Positions 45,503 through 54,658 of a stretch of 64,000 bases of DNA are shown piece after piece. How positions within the stretch are numbered: position 1 is the first letter of the stretch; each line of letters begins with the position of its first letter. Origin of the DNA: Kiritimatiellia bacterium (lineage in GTDB: Bacteria > Verrucomicrobiota > Kiritimatiellia > RFP12 > UBA1067). The translations under genes were made by a program, and so were the position numbers. Where the stretch lies: NCBI GenBank assembly GCA_017514235.1, contig JAFWKK010000057.1, forward strand, positions 1 through 64,000, written 5' to 3'. The notes under the pieces were generated by a model. The model had not been told where the DNA came from. It made no database searches and saw nothing but the letters and a program-made list of their open reading frames with translations.

Positions 45503-45528
45503 TTGTCAGTTATTTGACTGATAGCAGC

Positions 45529-47430
45529 ATGAGACAAAGAGCAATCACGTTTGGCCGGGCAATCCTCGTCTCGGCGATGTTGGCATCGGCTCTCGCCGAT
45601 TCCATGAAATATGTCGATCCTCTGATTGGCACGGGGGGATTGGGTTCGGAATACGGCGGGATGATGCCTTATACGGGCGTTCCGTTCGGGTCGTTCCAGA
45701 TGGTTCCTATGACGCGCCTCAATCGTGTCGGACAATTGAGCTTCAACTCGGCCGACGACACTCTTATAGGTTTCATCCTCACTCGCCAGCCAGCTATCTG
45801 GATGGGTGACTGGGGCGAGGTGCGCATACCGATTGAGCCGGCAAAGATTGAGGATGCAGAATACACGCCGTATCTCGGCTGCGTAAAGGCGGGTGGGCGT
45901 ATGTTCGAGTACACGGCGACCGCTCATGCCGTCTGGTTGCGCGGCGACCTGTGGGATGTGCGGCTATTGGACGGCTATAACTCCAATCGCGACGACGGGA
46001 ACCTTGGCCGTCGGCTTCCGAATTTCAAGGGATGGCGGTGCGTGAAGCATGTCAAGGACGGAATGCAGATTGGGGTCTCTCTCATTTCACTTGAACAGGC
46101 GCGAAGGAATCTTGAGGCCGAGATTGGCGGCAAATCGTTTGAGACGGTGGTTGCCAGAACGAAGGCCGAATGGGAGAAGTATTTCTGCCGCATCGAGATC
46201 GACGCGCCGGAGGACGTGAAGACGATTTTCTATACTGGCCTTTACCATACGTTGCTTTATCCGCGCCAGATCGATGAGCAGGGACGGTATTATTCCGCGT
46301 TTGACGACGGGGTCCATGACGGGACGATGTACAGCTGCTATTCGCTGTGGGACACCTACCGCGCCGAACATCCGTGGCTGACGCTGATTGCGCCGGAACG
46401 GGTGGATGGCATGATGCAGTCGCTTCTTGAAATGTACCGCGAGGGCGGATGGCTTCCGAAGTGGCCGAATCCCGGCTATACGGGCATCATGTCCGGTGCA
46501 CCAGCCGAAATCGTTCTTGGAGAGGCGATGGCGAAAGGCTTCACGGGTTTTGATCATAGCCTTGCACGAGAAGCCATATACAAGAACCGCACGGTTCCCC
46601 AGAGGTTCGATGCGACGCGGCGTTGGCGAGACCGCGAGGAGTACGGCGAATATCCCGAAACGCGGGCAGGGCTGACGAGCTATATGAAGCGCGGCTATGT
46701 CGCATGCGACGAGACGGACGAATCTGTGTCGCGGACTCTGGATTTCGCGTTTGCCGACAGAAACAAGGCATACACCAACCTCTGGTGCGCGTCGTCTGGA
46801 TTGTTTCTTCCAAAACGGGCGGACGGGACGTTTGACGCGAATGCAAAGCGAGCCTACACTGAGTGCCGTCCGGAGGCGGCGGTCTGGTGCGTGCCGCACG
46901 ACCCGGATGGGCTTGCCGTGCTGATGGGCGGCAAGGAGGTTGCCGTTAGGCGCCTGGATGAGTTCTTTGACAAGCTCTTTTGGCAGCTGGAGCGTGGCAA
47001 TCTGTCAATTCACGGTAACGAGCCGTCGCACCACGTCGCCTATCTCTACAACCGATTTGGTGCGCCAGAGAAGACCCAGCGGAGAGTCCGCGAGATCCTG
47101 ACGCGGGCGTACTCCGCCAATCGCAAGGGGTTCGACGGCAATGAGGACTGCGGACAGATGAGCGCGTGGTACATCCTCTCTGCGCTTGGTTTTTATCCGC
47201 TTGACCCTGTGAGCGGTTATTACGAAATCGGTTCGCCCATAGTACGTGGCGCAAAGCTGCGTCTTGGCGCGCCATATGCTCCGGCGACGCTTGATATCCG
47301 CGTGAAGAACTACGCTCCTAACCGTTGGCGAGTGAAGCGTGTCATGTTGAATGGTGTTGAGCTGAAGGATTGGCGCATCTCGCATTTAAGCCTTGTCAGA
47401 GGTGGAGTGCTGGAATTCGAGATGAGTTAA
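45529..47430 (+). CDS. GH92 alpha-mannosidase-type glycoside hydrolase, secreted
   Basis: 633 residues from the ATG at 45529, opening a signal peptide (AILVSAMLASALADS). GH92 hallmarks: YVDPLIGTGG near the start, YTGLYHTLLYPRQ, SLWDTYRAEHPWLTLI, GNEPSHHVAYLYN and the GNEDCGQMSAWYILSALGFYPL segment with the catalytic base region. GH92 are Ca-dependent inverting exo-alpha-mannosidases. It is somewhat short for the family, and the N-terminal beta-domain looks reduced. It has its own promoter behind operator site 3, so mannosidase may be co-controlled with the rhamnosidase operon. Ribosome-site match is weak. Confidence 0.88.
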   Translation: MRQRAITFGRAILVSAMLASALADSMKYVDPLIGTGGLGSEYGGMMPYTGVPFGSFQMVPMTRLNRVGQLSFNSADDTLIGFILTRQPAIWMGDWGEVRIPIEPAKIEDAEYTPYLGCVKAGGRMFEYTATAHAVWLRGDLWDVRLLDGYNSNRDDGNLGRRLPNFKGWRCVKHVKDGMQIGVSLISLEQARRNLEAEIGGKSFETVVARTKAEWEKYFCRIEIDAPEDVKTIFYTGLYHTLLYPRQIDEQGRYYSAFDDGVHDGTMYSCYSLWDTYRAEHPWLTLIAPERVDGMMQSLLEMYREGGWLPKWPNPGYTGIMSGAPAEIVLGEAMAKGFTGFDHSLAREAIYKNRTVPQRFDATRRWRDREEYGEYPETRAGLTSYMKRGYVACDETDESVSRTLDFAFADRNKAYTNLWCASSGLFLPKRADGTFDANAKRAYTECRPEAAVWCVPHDPDGLAVLMGGKEVAVRRLDEFFDKLFWQLERGNLSIHGNEPSHHVAYLYNRFGAPEKTQRRVREILTRAYSANRKGFDGNEDCGQMSAWYILSALGFYPLDPVSGYYEIGSPIVRGAKLRLGAPYAPATLDIRVKNYAPNRWRVKRVMLNGVELKDWRISHLSLVRGGVLEFEMS

Positions 47431-47453
47431 TGGTTGGGTCATGCGGTTGCTTT

Positions 47454-47515
47454 TGTCCCAAAATGTAAGGCGAAAACCTGAGGGGACAGGCCCCACATGT
47501 TCCTTTGGCGGAACA
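47454..47515. repeat. Cluster of short hairpins (REP-like) after GH92
   Basis: TGTCCC at 47454-47459 pairs with GGGACA at 47483-47488; GGGGACAGGCCCC at 47482-47494 and TGTTCC-TTTGGC-GGAACA at 47498-47515 form further stems. It resembles dispersed extragenic palindromes or compound terminators; no transposase gene is near. Confidence 0.5.
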
Positions 47516-47565
47516 GCTATGACGGCGTCAACAACGAGTCGCACTGACGCGCCGGGCGCCCTGTC

Positions 47566-47595
47566 TTGCAAATCTTCATCGCAATCTGATATACT
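47566..47595 (+). promoter_or_regulatory. Promoter of the AraC-type regulator
   Basis: TTGCAA, 18-base spacer, TATACT, about 50 bases before the ATG. Confidence 0.6.
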
Positions 47596-47651
47596 ACCCG
47601 TCGTCGGCAGTTGGATGGCGGTGTGAGAATCGAGCGTAATATCGACGTGCC

Positions 47652-48563
47652 ATGAGAACTGATGAACCAAAACGGCAGCCTCTGAAGTTACCCTTCAAAT
47701 ACGAGACTACGAAAGACTTCAGGATTGTCAATCTGGAGTCGGACGGTGTGCTTTGCATCCCTGTGTTTGGACTGAGCGACTATCACGGTCCGCGCGAGCG
47801 TGTCTCCGAACACACCCATCCCGAATGCATGGAGATTTCCTATTGCATGAGGGGTGAACTGACGTTTGTCTGCAACGGCGAGGAGTTTCCGTTCCGTGCG
47901 GGTTCGGTGTTTGTCGCAAAGCCCCAAGATCGGCATCGTCTGATGACGCCGGACAAGGGATTGCGGATGTACTGGATGTTCTTCCGCATTCCGAAGAAAG
48001 GATTCCCGTTCCTCAAGTTGCCGCCCTCGGAAGCGGATTGGCTGAAAGGACGGCTGCTGAACCTCCCGAACCGGGTGTTTCCCGCAACGAAGCGTCTGCA
48101 TGCATCCTTCCAGCGCATATTGCAGCTGTACGATACCTTGCCAAGCCGTACGCCGGAGCGAAGGTTGCAGATGCGGGTCGCTGCAACGGAATTGCTCCTC
48201 TCGATTGTCGAGGCTTCCTCCAACGCGGTCAACACGCCCGACTACGGGCGAGTGGAGGCGTTGATACGCGAGATGCGGGATGATCCGGGCAAGGACTACC
48301 CGATCGACGCGCTGTCCGAGAAAGCGGCGATTTCGCCGTCGAACCTCGCGCTTCGGTTCAAGGCGCTTGTAGGAATGCCTCCGCATTCGTTCCTGATGCG
48401 GTGCCGCATAGACAAGGCGAAGCAGAGGCTGGCGGAATCGGATGCGAAGGTTTCGGACATAGCCGTAAAACTGGGTTATCCGTCTGCGCAGCATTTCGCG
48501 ACGCAGTTCAAGAACTCGACCGGCAAGACGCCGCGGGAATGGAAATATATGAAATCTGATTAA
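47652..48563 (+). CDS. AraC-family regulator with cupin sensor
   Basis: 303 residues. An AraC-type cupin domain (HTHPECMEISYCMRGELTF, then FRAGSVFVAKPQDRHRL) occupies about residues 50-110. The C-terminal ~100 residues form the paired helix-turn-helix region with IDALSEKAAISPSNLALRFK and DIAVKLGYPSAQHFATQFK, ending TGKTPREW. It lies 71 bases before the sialic-acid-type operon in the same direction and is its likely local regulator, with a sugar effector bound in the cupin; both are inferences. Confidence 0.9.
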   Translation: MRTDEPKRQPLKLPFKYETTKDFRIVNLESDGVLCIPVFGLSDYHGPRERVSEHTHPECMEISYCMRGELTFVCNGEEFPFRAGSVFVAKPQDRHRLMTPDKGLRMYWMFFRIPKKGFPFLKLPPSEADWLKGRLLNLPNRVFPATKRLHASFQRILQLYDTLPSRTPERRLQMRVAATELLLSIVEASSNAVNTPDYGRVEALIREMRDDPGKDYPIDALSEKAAISPSNLALRFKALVGMPPHSFLMRCRIDKAKQRLAESDAKVSDIAVKLGYPSAQHFATQFKNSTGKTPREWKYMKSD

Positions 48564-48600
48564 AATTGTTTTGCGAACCTTTCGCCGTCATGGTTTTTGG

Positions 48601-48606
48601 TATAAT
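48601..48606 (+). promoter_or_regulatory. Extended -10 promoter of the lyase/epimerase/symporter operon
   Basis: TTTTTGGTATAAT: an extended -10 (TGG-TATAAT) 29 bases before the lyase ATG. No -35 at normal spacing, as expected for an activator-dependent promoter. Confidence 0.55.
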
Positions 48607-48634
48607 ACCTTGCGATGAAGAGGAGTCATTTAAA

Positions 48635-49525
48635 ATGAGAAAACTTGAGGGTCTCATTGCGGCTGTACACACGCCGTTCTGCAATGACGGTTCCGTCAAT
48701 TATGCGCTTGTGGAGAAGCAGGCTGCGATTTTGCTGAAGCAGAAAGTGACCGGAGCTTATGTGTCCGGCACGACGGGCGAGGGAATTTCCTGCTCGGTCG
48801 CCGAGCGCAAGGCCCTGTTCGACGCCTGGGCCAGGGCGGCGAAAGGGAGGCTTGTCCTCATCGCGCACATCGGAGCGCTTGCGCTTCCCGACGCACAGGA
48901 ACTTGGCGCCCATGCGCAGTCGGTCGGCTTTGACGCCGTTTCGGTCGTCCCCGCCAACTATTTCAAGCCGGGGTCGATCGGCAGCCTGATAGACTATCTG
49001 AACGCCGCGCTTGAAGGATGCCGCAAGCTGCCGTTCTACTATTACCATACGGGCATGAGCGGGATAAACTTCGACATGGAGGCGTTCCTCAAGGCTGCGG
49101 ACGGCAAGATCGGGAATCTTGCCGGAATCAAGTTCAACTACCCCGACCTTTACATGTATGCGCGTTGTCTCAAGGCCTGCGGCGGCAGATACGACATCTC
49201 CTGGGGCATCGACGAATGGTTCGCGGGGGCGGTGGCCATGGGCGCGAAGAGCGCCGTGGGATCGACCTACAACTATGCCGCGCCGCTCTATTACAAGATT
49301 GCCGAAGCGGTCGGGAACGGCAGCATCCAAAAGGCGATGGCTGGCATGAAGAAGGTCTGCGACATCGTTGACATCCTCGTGCAGTACGGCGGTGTCGCCG
49401 GCGGCAAGGCGATGATGGCCGTCCACGGTCTTGACATGGGCGATGTGCGTCTTCCGAACAGGCCTTTGACGGCGGCCGAGAAGGCCGACTGCGTGAAACG
49501 CCTCAAGAAGATTGGCTATAGGTGA
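48635..49525 (+). CDS. N-acetylneuraminate lyase-type aldolase (DapA superfamily)
   Basis: 296 residues. AGAGGAG precedes the ATG at 48635. Schiff-base Lys166 lies in GIKFNYPDLYM and the catalytic Tyr137 in the FYYYHTG motif; GTTGEG is at about residues 46-51. YYYHTG and the spacing from Tyr to Lys match sialic acid lyases, which split N-acetylneuraminate into pyruvate and N-acetylmannosamine. The next genes, an AGE-type epimerase and a sodium symporter, complete a Bacteroides-like lyase-epimerase-transporter route. Other 2-keto acid aldolases of the family are possible. Confidence 0.83.
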   Translation: MRKLEGLIAAVHTPFCNDGSVNYALVEKQAAILLKQKVTGAYVSGTTGEGISCSVAERKALFDAWARAAKGRLVLIAHIGALALPDAQELGAHAQSVGFDAVSVVPANYFKPGSIGSLIDYLNAALEGCRKLPFYYYHTGMSGINFDMEAFLKAADGKIGNLAGIKFNYPDLYMYARCLKACGGRYDISWGIDEWFAGAVAMGAKSAVGSTYNYAAPLYYKIAEAVGNGSIQKAMAGMKKVCDIVDILVQYGGVAGGKAMMAVHGLDMGDVRLPNRPLTAAEKADCVKRLKKIGYR

Positions 49526-49544
49526 TTGTGGGGACATGAAGTAA

Positions 49545-50735
49545 ATGGACGCGAAGTCATATTGGAAAGAATGGTCCGACCGGTGCCGCAGGGACTTGAC
49601 GGCGGACATCATGCCGTTCTGGATGAAGCACGGCTGGGATCGCAAGAACGGCGGCGTGTACACCTGTGTTGACAGGGACGGCACGCTGATGGACACGACC
49701 AAGAGCGGCTGGTTTCAGGGGCGCTTCGCCTTTACGTGCGCCTACGCCTACAATGTCGTGGAAAGAAACAGGACATGGCTCAAGGCCGCCAAATCGACGC
49801 TTGACTTCATCGACGCGCACCTTTTCGACAGCCGGGGCCGTGCCTACTTCTCGCTCAAGGCCGACGGCACTCCTCTTCGGATGCGCCGCTACGTGTTCAG
49901 CGAATGTTTCGCCGCGATCGCGATGAGCGAATACGCAAAGGCAACGGCGAAATCCAATCCTCAGATTTCCTGCGCGTATGCCGAAAAGGCGCTGGAACTG
50001 TTCAGGCGCATCAAGTCGTTTATGGCTGATCCGGCGATGATGCCGCCAAAGTTCGAGCCGACTTTTGAGGCGCAGGGCCATTCGCTTACGATGATTCTCA
50101 TCAACGTCGCATTGCGGCTGAAGGACGTCTGCGACGATCCCGTCCTGGACGAACAGATCGCTGAGTCGGTCAGGCTCTTGCGCGAGAACTTCGTGCATCC
50201 CGAATTCAAGGCACTTCTTGAGACAGTCGGACCGCACGGCGAGTTCATCGATACGATGATCGGGCGGACGATCAACCCCGGCCATGCCATAGAGACAAGC
50301 TGGTTCCTGATGGAGGTGGCGGAGAAGACCGGAGACGGCGGACTCCTGAAGCTGGCGCTCACGATTCTCGAATGGTCGCTTGCATGGGGGTGGGACAGGA
50401 AGTACGGCGGCATAATCTCCTTCCGCGACTGCCGCAACTTCCCCTCCCAGTGCTACGAACAGGACATGAAGTTCTGGTGGCCGCAGTGCGAGACGCTGAT
50501 CGCTACGCAGTATGCGTGGAATCTGACGAAAAAGTCCAAGTGGCTCAAGTGGCATCAGAAAGTCCGCGAATGGACGTACGCGCGCATGCCGGATCGCAAG
50601 TACGGCGAGTGGTACGGGTATCTGCATCGCGATGGAACGGTGGCCCAGCCGGCGAAAGGAAATCTTTTCAAGGGCCCGTTCCACATCCCGCGAATGATGA
50701 CAAAGTCCATTGAACTCGCAGAGAATGTCGAATGA
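49545..50735 (+). CDS. N-acylglucosamine 2-epimerase family protein
   Basis: 396 residues forming an (alpha/alpha)6 barrel. Family features: HGWDRKNGGVYTCVDRDG near the start, RRYVFSECFAAIAMSEYA, NPGHAIETSWFLMEVA with its catalytic His, and WWPQCETLIA with EWYGYLHRDG near the end. In sialic acid breakdown this enzyme converts N-acetylmannosamine to N-acetylglucosamine; other members act on cellobiose or mannose. It is cytoplasmic. It lies 19 bases after the lyase and overlaps the symporter by ATGA, so the three are one unit. Confidence 0.88.
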   Translation: MDAKSYWKEWSDRCRRDLTADIMPFWMKHGWDRKNGGVYTCVDRDGTLMDTTKSGWFQGRFAFTCAYAYNVVERNRTWLKAAKSTLDFIDAHLFDSRGRAYFSLKADGTPLRMRRYVFSECFAAIAMSEYAKATAKSNPQISCAYAEKALELFRRIKSFMADPAMMPPKFEPTFEAQGHSLTMILINVALRLKDVCDDPVLDEQIAESVRLLRENFVHPEFKALLETVGPHGEFIDTMIGRTINPGHAIETSWFLMEVAEKTGDGGLLKLALTILEWSLAWGWDRKYGGIISFRDCRNFPSQCYEQDMKFWWPQCETLIATQYAWNLTKKSKWLKWHQKVREWTYARMPDRKYGEWYGYLHRDGTVAQPAKGNLFKGPFHIPRMMTKSIELAENVE

Positions 50736-52195
50736 GCGGAATTGACGCCACGATCATCGTCGCCTATCTCCTTGCCATGGTCGGCGTGGGGGTTTGGTTC
50801 ATGCGCCGCAACAAGTCGGCGGACGACTACTTTCGCGGCGGCGGACGTTTGCCGTGGTGGGTAGTGTCGCTCTCGATATATGCGACCCTGTTCTCGTCCA
50901 TAACGTTCCTGTCGATTCCGGCGCTCACCTATCATACGGACTGCCGGTACTTTTTCAAGACCTTCGGCATTCTCATCCTCGTGCCGATTGTCGTGAAGTT
51001 CTATCTGCCGTTCTTCCGCAAGTTGAACCTGACAAGCGCTTACGAGTATTTGGAGGTCAGGTTCAATCTCGGGTGCCGGCTCTTCGCGTCCGCGGCGTTC
51101 ATCCTCTTCATGATCGCGCGAACTGGCGTGGTGGCGTATTTGCCCGCGGTCGCAATTTCTGCCGTGACGGGAATCGACGTCAACATGGCGATCGTGATCG
51201 TGACGCTCATCACAATCGTCTACTGCACGATCGGCGGGGTAGAGGCTGTCGTGTGGAGCGACTTCGTGCAGAGCGTGATCCTGATTGGCTCGACGGTCGC
51301 CATCTATGCCTATCTCGTCTGCGGAACGGACGGCGGGCTTTCTGGCTTTCTTGCGAAGGGCATCGAGGCGGGCAAGTTCAGGATGATGGACTTCGGCTGG
51401 GACTGGGCGCAACCGGTCCTCTGGGTCACCGTCGTCGGCGGCATAGTCGAGAACCTCGCGTCCTACACTTCTGATCAGAGCGTAGTACAGCGGTACATGA
51501 CGTGCAAGGACGAGGTAGGCGCGGCGAAATCCATCAAGTTGAACGGAGTCCTCTCGTTCGTCAACTGCTTTGTCTTCTTCACTCTCGGAGTTGCGCTCTG
51601 GACGTTCTACCAGTCGCATGCGGACAAGATCCCGACATTGGCCAAGCAGGATCAGATATTCCCGTGGTTCATCGCCCACGAGCTCCCCGTCGGATTCTCA
51701 GGACTCGTCCTTGCGGCGGTCGCCGCGGCGACGATGAGCACGCTTTCGGCGAACCTCAATTCCGCCGCCAGCGCCGTCACGACGGACTTCTACCAGAGAT
51801 TGAAGGGCGGAGGCGCAGGCGAACGGCGGAATCTTCTTCGTTGCGGGAAAATCGTCACGATGGCTGTCGGGCTTCTCGGCGGGGCGCTTGCGCTTGTTCT
51901 CGCAAACATGGGCATCGGCTCCGTCTACGATCAGTTCCTCAAGTTCCTCGGAGTCCTCACGGGCGGGCTTGCGTGTCTCTTCTTGATGGGGCGGTTCATG
52001 CCGTTCGTGAACGGCCGCGGCGCCTTTGTCGGCCTTGTCGCCAACTACGTCGTTTGCTTCTCGCTCGATCTCGTCCCGTTCGCCCACAAGCCGCATATAC
52101 TGCTCTACGGCTTCTTCGGAATCGTGGCATGCCTGATTGTCGCGCCGATCGCATCTCTCGGCTGTCGCGAAAAGGGAGCTCCCAAATGTTGTTAG
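50732..52195 (+). CDS. Sodium:solute symporter (SSS family), probable sialic acid or sugar importer
   Basis: 487 residues with about 13 predicted hydrophobic segments. SSS family landmarks: DDYFRGGGRLPWWVVSLSIYATLFSSITFLSIP (start of the LeuT-like core), TIGGVEAVVWSDFVQ, and later AVAAATMSTLSANLNSAASAVTTDFYQ holding the Na-site Ser/Thr residues. SSS members import sialic acid, glucose or galactose with sodium. The position behind the lyase and epimerase makes N-acetylneuraminate the leading substrate. It is the only clear sugar transporter in the window. It overlaps the next gene by 10 bases. Confidence 0.9.
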   Translation: MSGIDATIIVAYLLAMVGVGVWFMRRNKSADDYFRGGGRLPWWVVSLSIYATLFSSITFLSIPALTYHTDCRYFFKTFGILILVPIVVKFYLPFFRKLNLTSAYEYLEVRFNLGCRLFASAAFILFMIARTGVVAYLPAVAISAVTGIDVNMAIVIVTLITIVYCTIGGVEAVVWSDFVQSVILIGSTVAIYAYLVCGTDGGLSGFLAKGIEAGKFRMMDFGWDWAQPVLWVTVVGGIVENLASYTSDQSVVQRYMTCKDEVGAAKSIKLNGVLSFVNCFVFFTLGVALWTFYQSHADKIPTLAKQDQIFPWFIAHELPVGFSGLVLAAVAAATMSTLSANLNSAASAVTTDFYQRLKGGGAGERRNLLRCGKIVTMAVGLLGGALALVLANMGIGSVYDQFLKFLGVLTGGLACLFLMGRFMPFVNGRGAFVGLVANYVVCFSLDLVPFAHKPHILLYGFFGIVACLIVAPIASLGCREKGAPKCC

Positions 52196-53049
52196 CCGGA
52201 ATTTCGCTGCTTGCCGCCGGGCTTGCCGAAGCGACACCGCTTTGGACGGATGGGGCCATGCCCGATTTCCAGCCGCATCAAACCTCCAAGTCGTATTTGC
52301 AGTGGCATGAGACGCCGACGCGCAACCGCACGGGACAGTGCGTGATTCTTATTTCGGGCGGCGGCTACACGGAGCTTTGCGACGGCATATGGGTCGGACG
52401 TTTTGCGGACTACCTGACGGCGCGAGGCGTTCAGTGCGTTTCGCTGACATATCGCACTCCCCGTCCAAGGGAACTGCCCATCTACCAGACGGCGTGGGAG
52501 GACGGGCAGCGGGCCGTGCGGATAGTCCGCCGAGAGGCGAGAAAACGCGGCTACGAGCCGGAGATGATAGGCGCTCTCGGGTTTTCTGCTGGCGCGCATC
52601 TAACCCTCCTTCTTGCGACGTCGTCTGAAACGCCCGCCTATCCTCGTGTCGATGAGACGGATGACATTCCGTGCCATGTGAACTTTGCCGTCCCGATCTT
52701 TCCCGCATACGTTCTCTCTGATGGGTTGGAAGGGCCAAACCGAACGAAAGGCGATGCCCCGGACGTGACATTGAATCCCTGCTTCAAGTTCGATTCCAGG
52801 ACATGCCCGATGTGCCTCATACATGGAAGCGACGACATCTATTCCTCGCTCGGTTCCGTGCTGATCTACAAACGGCTCCATGCAATGGGCGTGTCGTCGG
52901 ATTTGCACATCTATGCCGACCGTGGGCATGGCTTCATGAGCGACAATGCGCTTCTCAGGGTCTTGGACGCCTGGATAGATCGCGTTGGCGACTTTCTGAA
53001 GAACAGGGAAGTTTCCGCCAAGGCGGGAAAGACAAGGAGGACAAAATGA
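52186..53049 (+). CDS. Secreted alpha/beta-hydrolase esterase
   Basis: 287 residues. The ATG lies inside the end of the symporter gene after AAAGGGAG; a signal peptide (LLAGISLLAAGLAEA) follows. Alpha/beta-hydrolase features: oxyanion GGGYTE, nucleophile Ser in GFSAGAHL, acid in HGSDD, and His in DRGHGF. It resembles BD-FAE/acetyl-xylan-esterase-like hydrolases that deacetylate xylan or sialic acid. Overlaps on both sides (10 bases with the symporter, 4 with GH10) link it to uptake and xylan cleavage. Confidence 0.85.
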   Translation: MLLAGISLLAAGLAEATPLWTDGAMPDFQPHQTSKSYLQWHETPTRNRTGQCVILISGGGYTELCDGIWVGRFADYLTARGVQCVSLTYRTPRPRELPIYQTAWEDGQRAVRIVRREARKRGYEPEMIGALGFSAGAHLTLLLATSSETPAYPRVDETDDIPCHVNFAVPIFPAYVLSDGLEGPNRTKGDAPDVTLNPCFKFDSRTCPMCLIHGSDDIYSSLGSVLIYKRLHAMGVSSDLHIYADRGHGFMSDNALLRVLDAWIDRVGDFLKNREVSAKAGKTRRTK

Positions 53050-54635
53050 AATTTTGCTCATTGCATTTTACTGTCGTCTGCGCGCTCTTGACGCCTTGCG
53101 CGCCTGCGGCGTTCAAGATGGATCGCTCTGCGATGAGCGACGCCTACTGGAAGATATGGAACGACGACGTACAGTCGAAGATCGACGCCGACATCGAGAA
53201 GTACCGCAAGGCGGACGCGTCCGTCGAGGTCGCCGCGCCGGACGGCGCGGAGGTGAGGGTGGAGCAGGAGAGCCATGCGTTCTTCTTCGGCGCACACATC
53301 TTCAACTTCAACCAGCTCGGCAAGACCGAATGGAACAACCGCTACAAGGAGCTGTACGGCACGCTCTTCAATTCCGCGACCGTCGCGTTCTACTGGAGGA
53401 CGCTGGAGCGGTATCCCTATGCGCCGCGCTTTGAGGAACGCTACGAGGACACCGAGAACTTCTGGAACAGCTGCCCCCATCCGAAGGAGCAGCCGCATTG
53501 GCGGCGTCCCGCGCCTGATCCGGTGGTTGCGTATCTCAAGGCGCGCGGTGTGCGGATCCACGGCCATCCGCTCGTGTGGGGCAGCACCCACTGGATGACG
53601 CCGATGTGGCTCTGGGACGGATTCTGCCCCGATGCCGAGAAACGCGCGCTGGAGCAGGCGAGCGGCGTCGAGATTCCGCGTGCGGATCCGCTGAACGAAA
53701 TCAGCGCGTGCGACCGAGACTGGAGCCGTGCGTGGTGGACGGCCTGGAAGAATGTGTACGAGCGGCTTTCCGATGACGAGATCGCAAAGCTCATACCGAC
53801 GTTTCTCAAGGCGCAGGAGGAGTTCTACGAGAAGCGCATCCGCGATATCGCCGCCCGCTACGGAAGCCGCGTAGATTCGTGGGATGTCGTCAACGAAAGC
53901 GCAACGGATTTCGACAAGTTCGGGCGCAAGGCGGTGCGCGGAAAGCCGTTCGACCGCAGCTGGTACGGTCCGATGCCGGCGGACTATGCGTACAAGGCGT
54001 TCGTCTGGGCGCAGAAATATCTGCCGCAGACGGCCTGGCTGAACATCAACGAGTACAACATGACGCCGTTCTTCGATCAGGTTAAAGACCTTCTCGCGAA
54101 CGGAGTGCGCATTGACGTGGTCGGCTCGCAGATGCATCTTTTCAATCCGGCAGAGAGCGTGAAGATCGCGCGCGGCGAGTTCACGAAGGAGGTCTATGCG
54201 AAGACACATCCCGCCGCCGTGGCCGAGCGCTTCAGCGTTCTGTCGCAGGCCGGACGGCCCGTTCACCTCTCCGAAATCACAATCACCGCGCCCGACATGT
54301 CTCCGCGCGGGCAGATGGTGCAGGCGATAATCATGCGCAACCTCTATCGCGCATGGTTCTCGGTCGAGAAGATGAACGGCATCACGTGGTGGAACGTGGT
54401 GGACGACTGCGGCGCTCCGGGCGAGCCTTCCATCAGCGGGCTCTTCACGCGCGACATGCGCCCGAAGACGGCGTACTTCGCCATGGACGATCTCGTGAAC
54501 CGCGAATGGAAGACGCGCCTGAACGTGAAGGCTTCCGGCGGAAAGGTGGCGTTTCGCGGCTTCAAGGGCCGCTACCGCCTAACGTGGAATGGCGTGGACG
54601 GCAAGGAACATTCGAAGCTCGTCAATGTAAACTAA
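53046..54635 (+). CDS. GH10 endo-beta-1,4-xylanase-like enzyme, secreted
   Basis: 529 residues. AAGGAGG precedes the ATG; signal peptide to about residue 19. A preceding beta-domain-like segment (SDAYWKIWNDDVQSKIDADI onward) leads into a GH10 barrel with FFFGAHIFNFNQ, HGHPLVWG, WDVVNES holding acid/base Glu284 and VHLSEITI holding nucleophile Glu410. The variant FNFNQ in place of the classical DEMK/NxMKW indicates a divergent GH10 subgroup, so the substrate may not be plain xylan. It overlaps the esterase by ATGA. A close relative starts at 63400. Confidence 0.88.
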   Translation: MKFCSLHFTVVCALLTPCAPAAFKMDRSAMSDAYWKIWNDDVQSKIDADIEKYRKADASVEVAAPDGAEVRVEQESHAFFFGAHIFNFNQLGKTEWNNRYKELYGTLFNSATVAFYWRTLERYPYAPRFEERYEDTENFWNSCPHPKEQPHWRRPAPDPVVAYLKARGVRIHGHPLVWGSTHWMTPMWLWDGFCPDAEKRALEQASGVEIPRADPLNEISACDRDWSRAWWTAWKNVYERLSDDEIAKLIPTFLKAQEEFYEKRIRDIAARYGSRVDSWDVVNESATDFDKFGRKAVRGKPFDRSWYGPMPADYAYKAFVWAQKYLPQTAWLNINEYNMTPFFDQVKDLLANGVRIDVVGSQMHLFNPAESVKIARGEFTKEVYAKTHPAAVAERFSVLSQAGRPVHLSEITITAPDMSPRGQMVQAIIMRNLYRAWFSVEKMNGITWWNVVDDCGAPGEPSISGLFTRDMRPKTAYFAMDDLVNREWKTRLNVKASGGKVAFRGFKGRYRLTWNGVDGKEHSKLVNVN

Positions 54636-54658
54636 CGACTAAAAAGGAGACATCCGCA

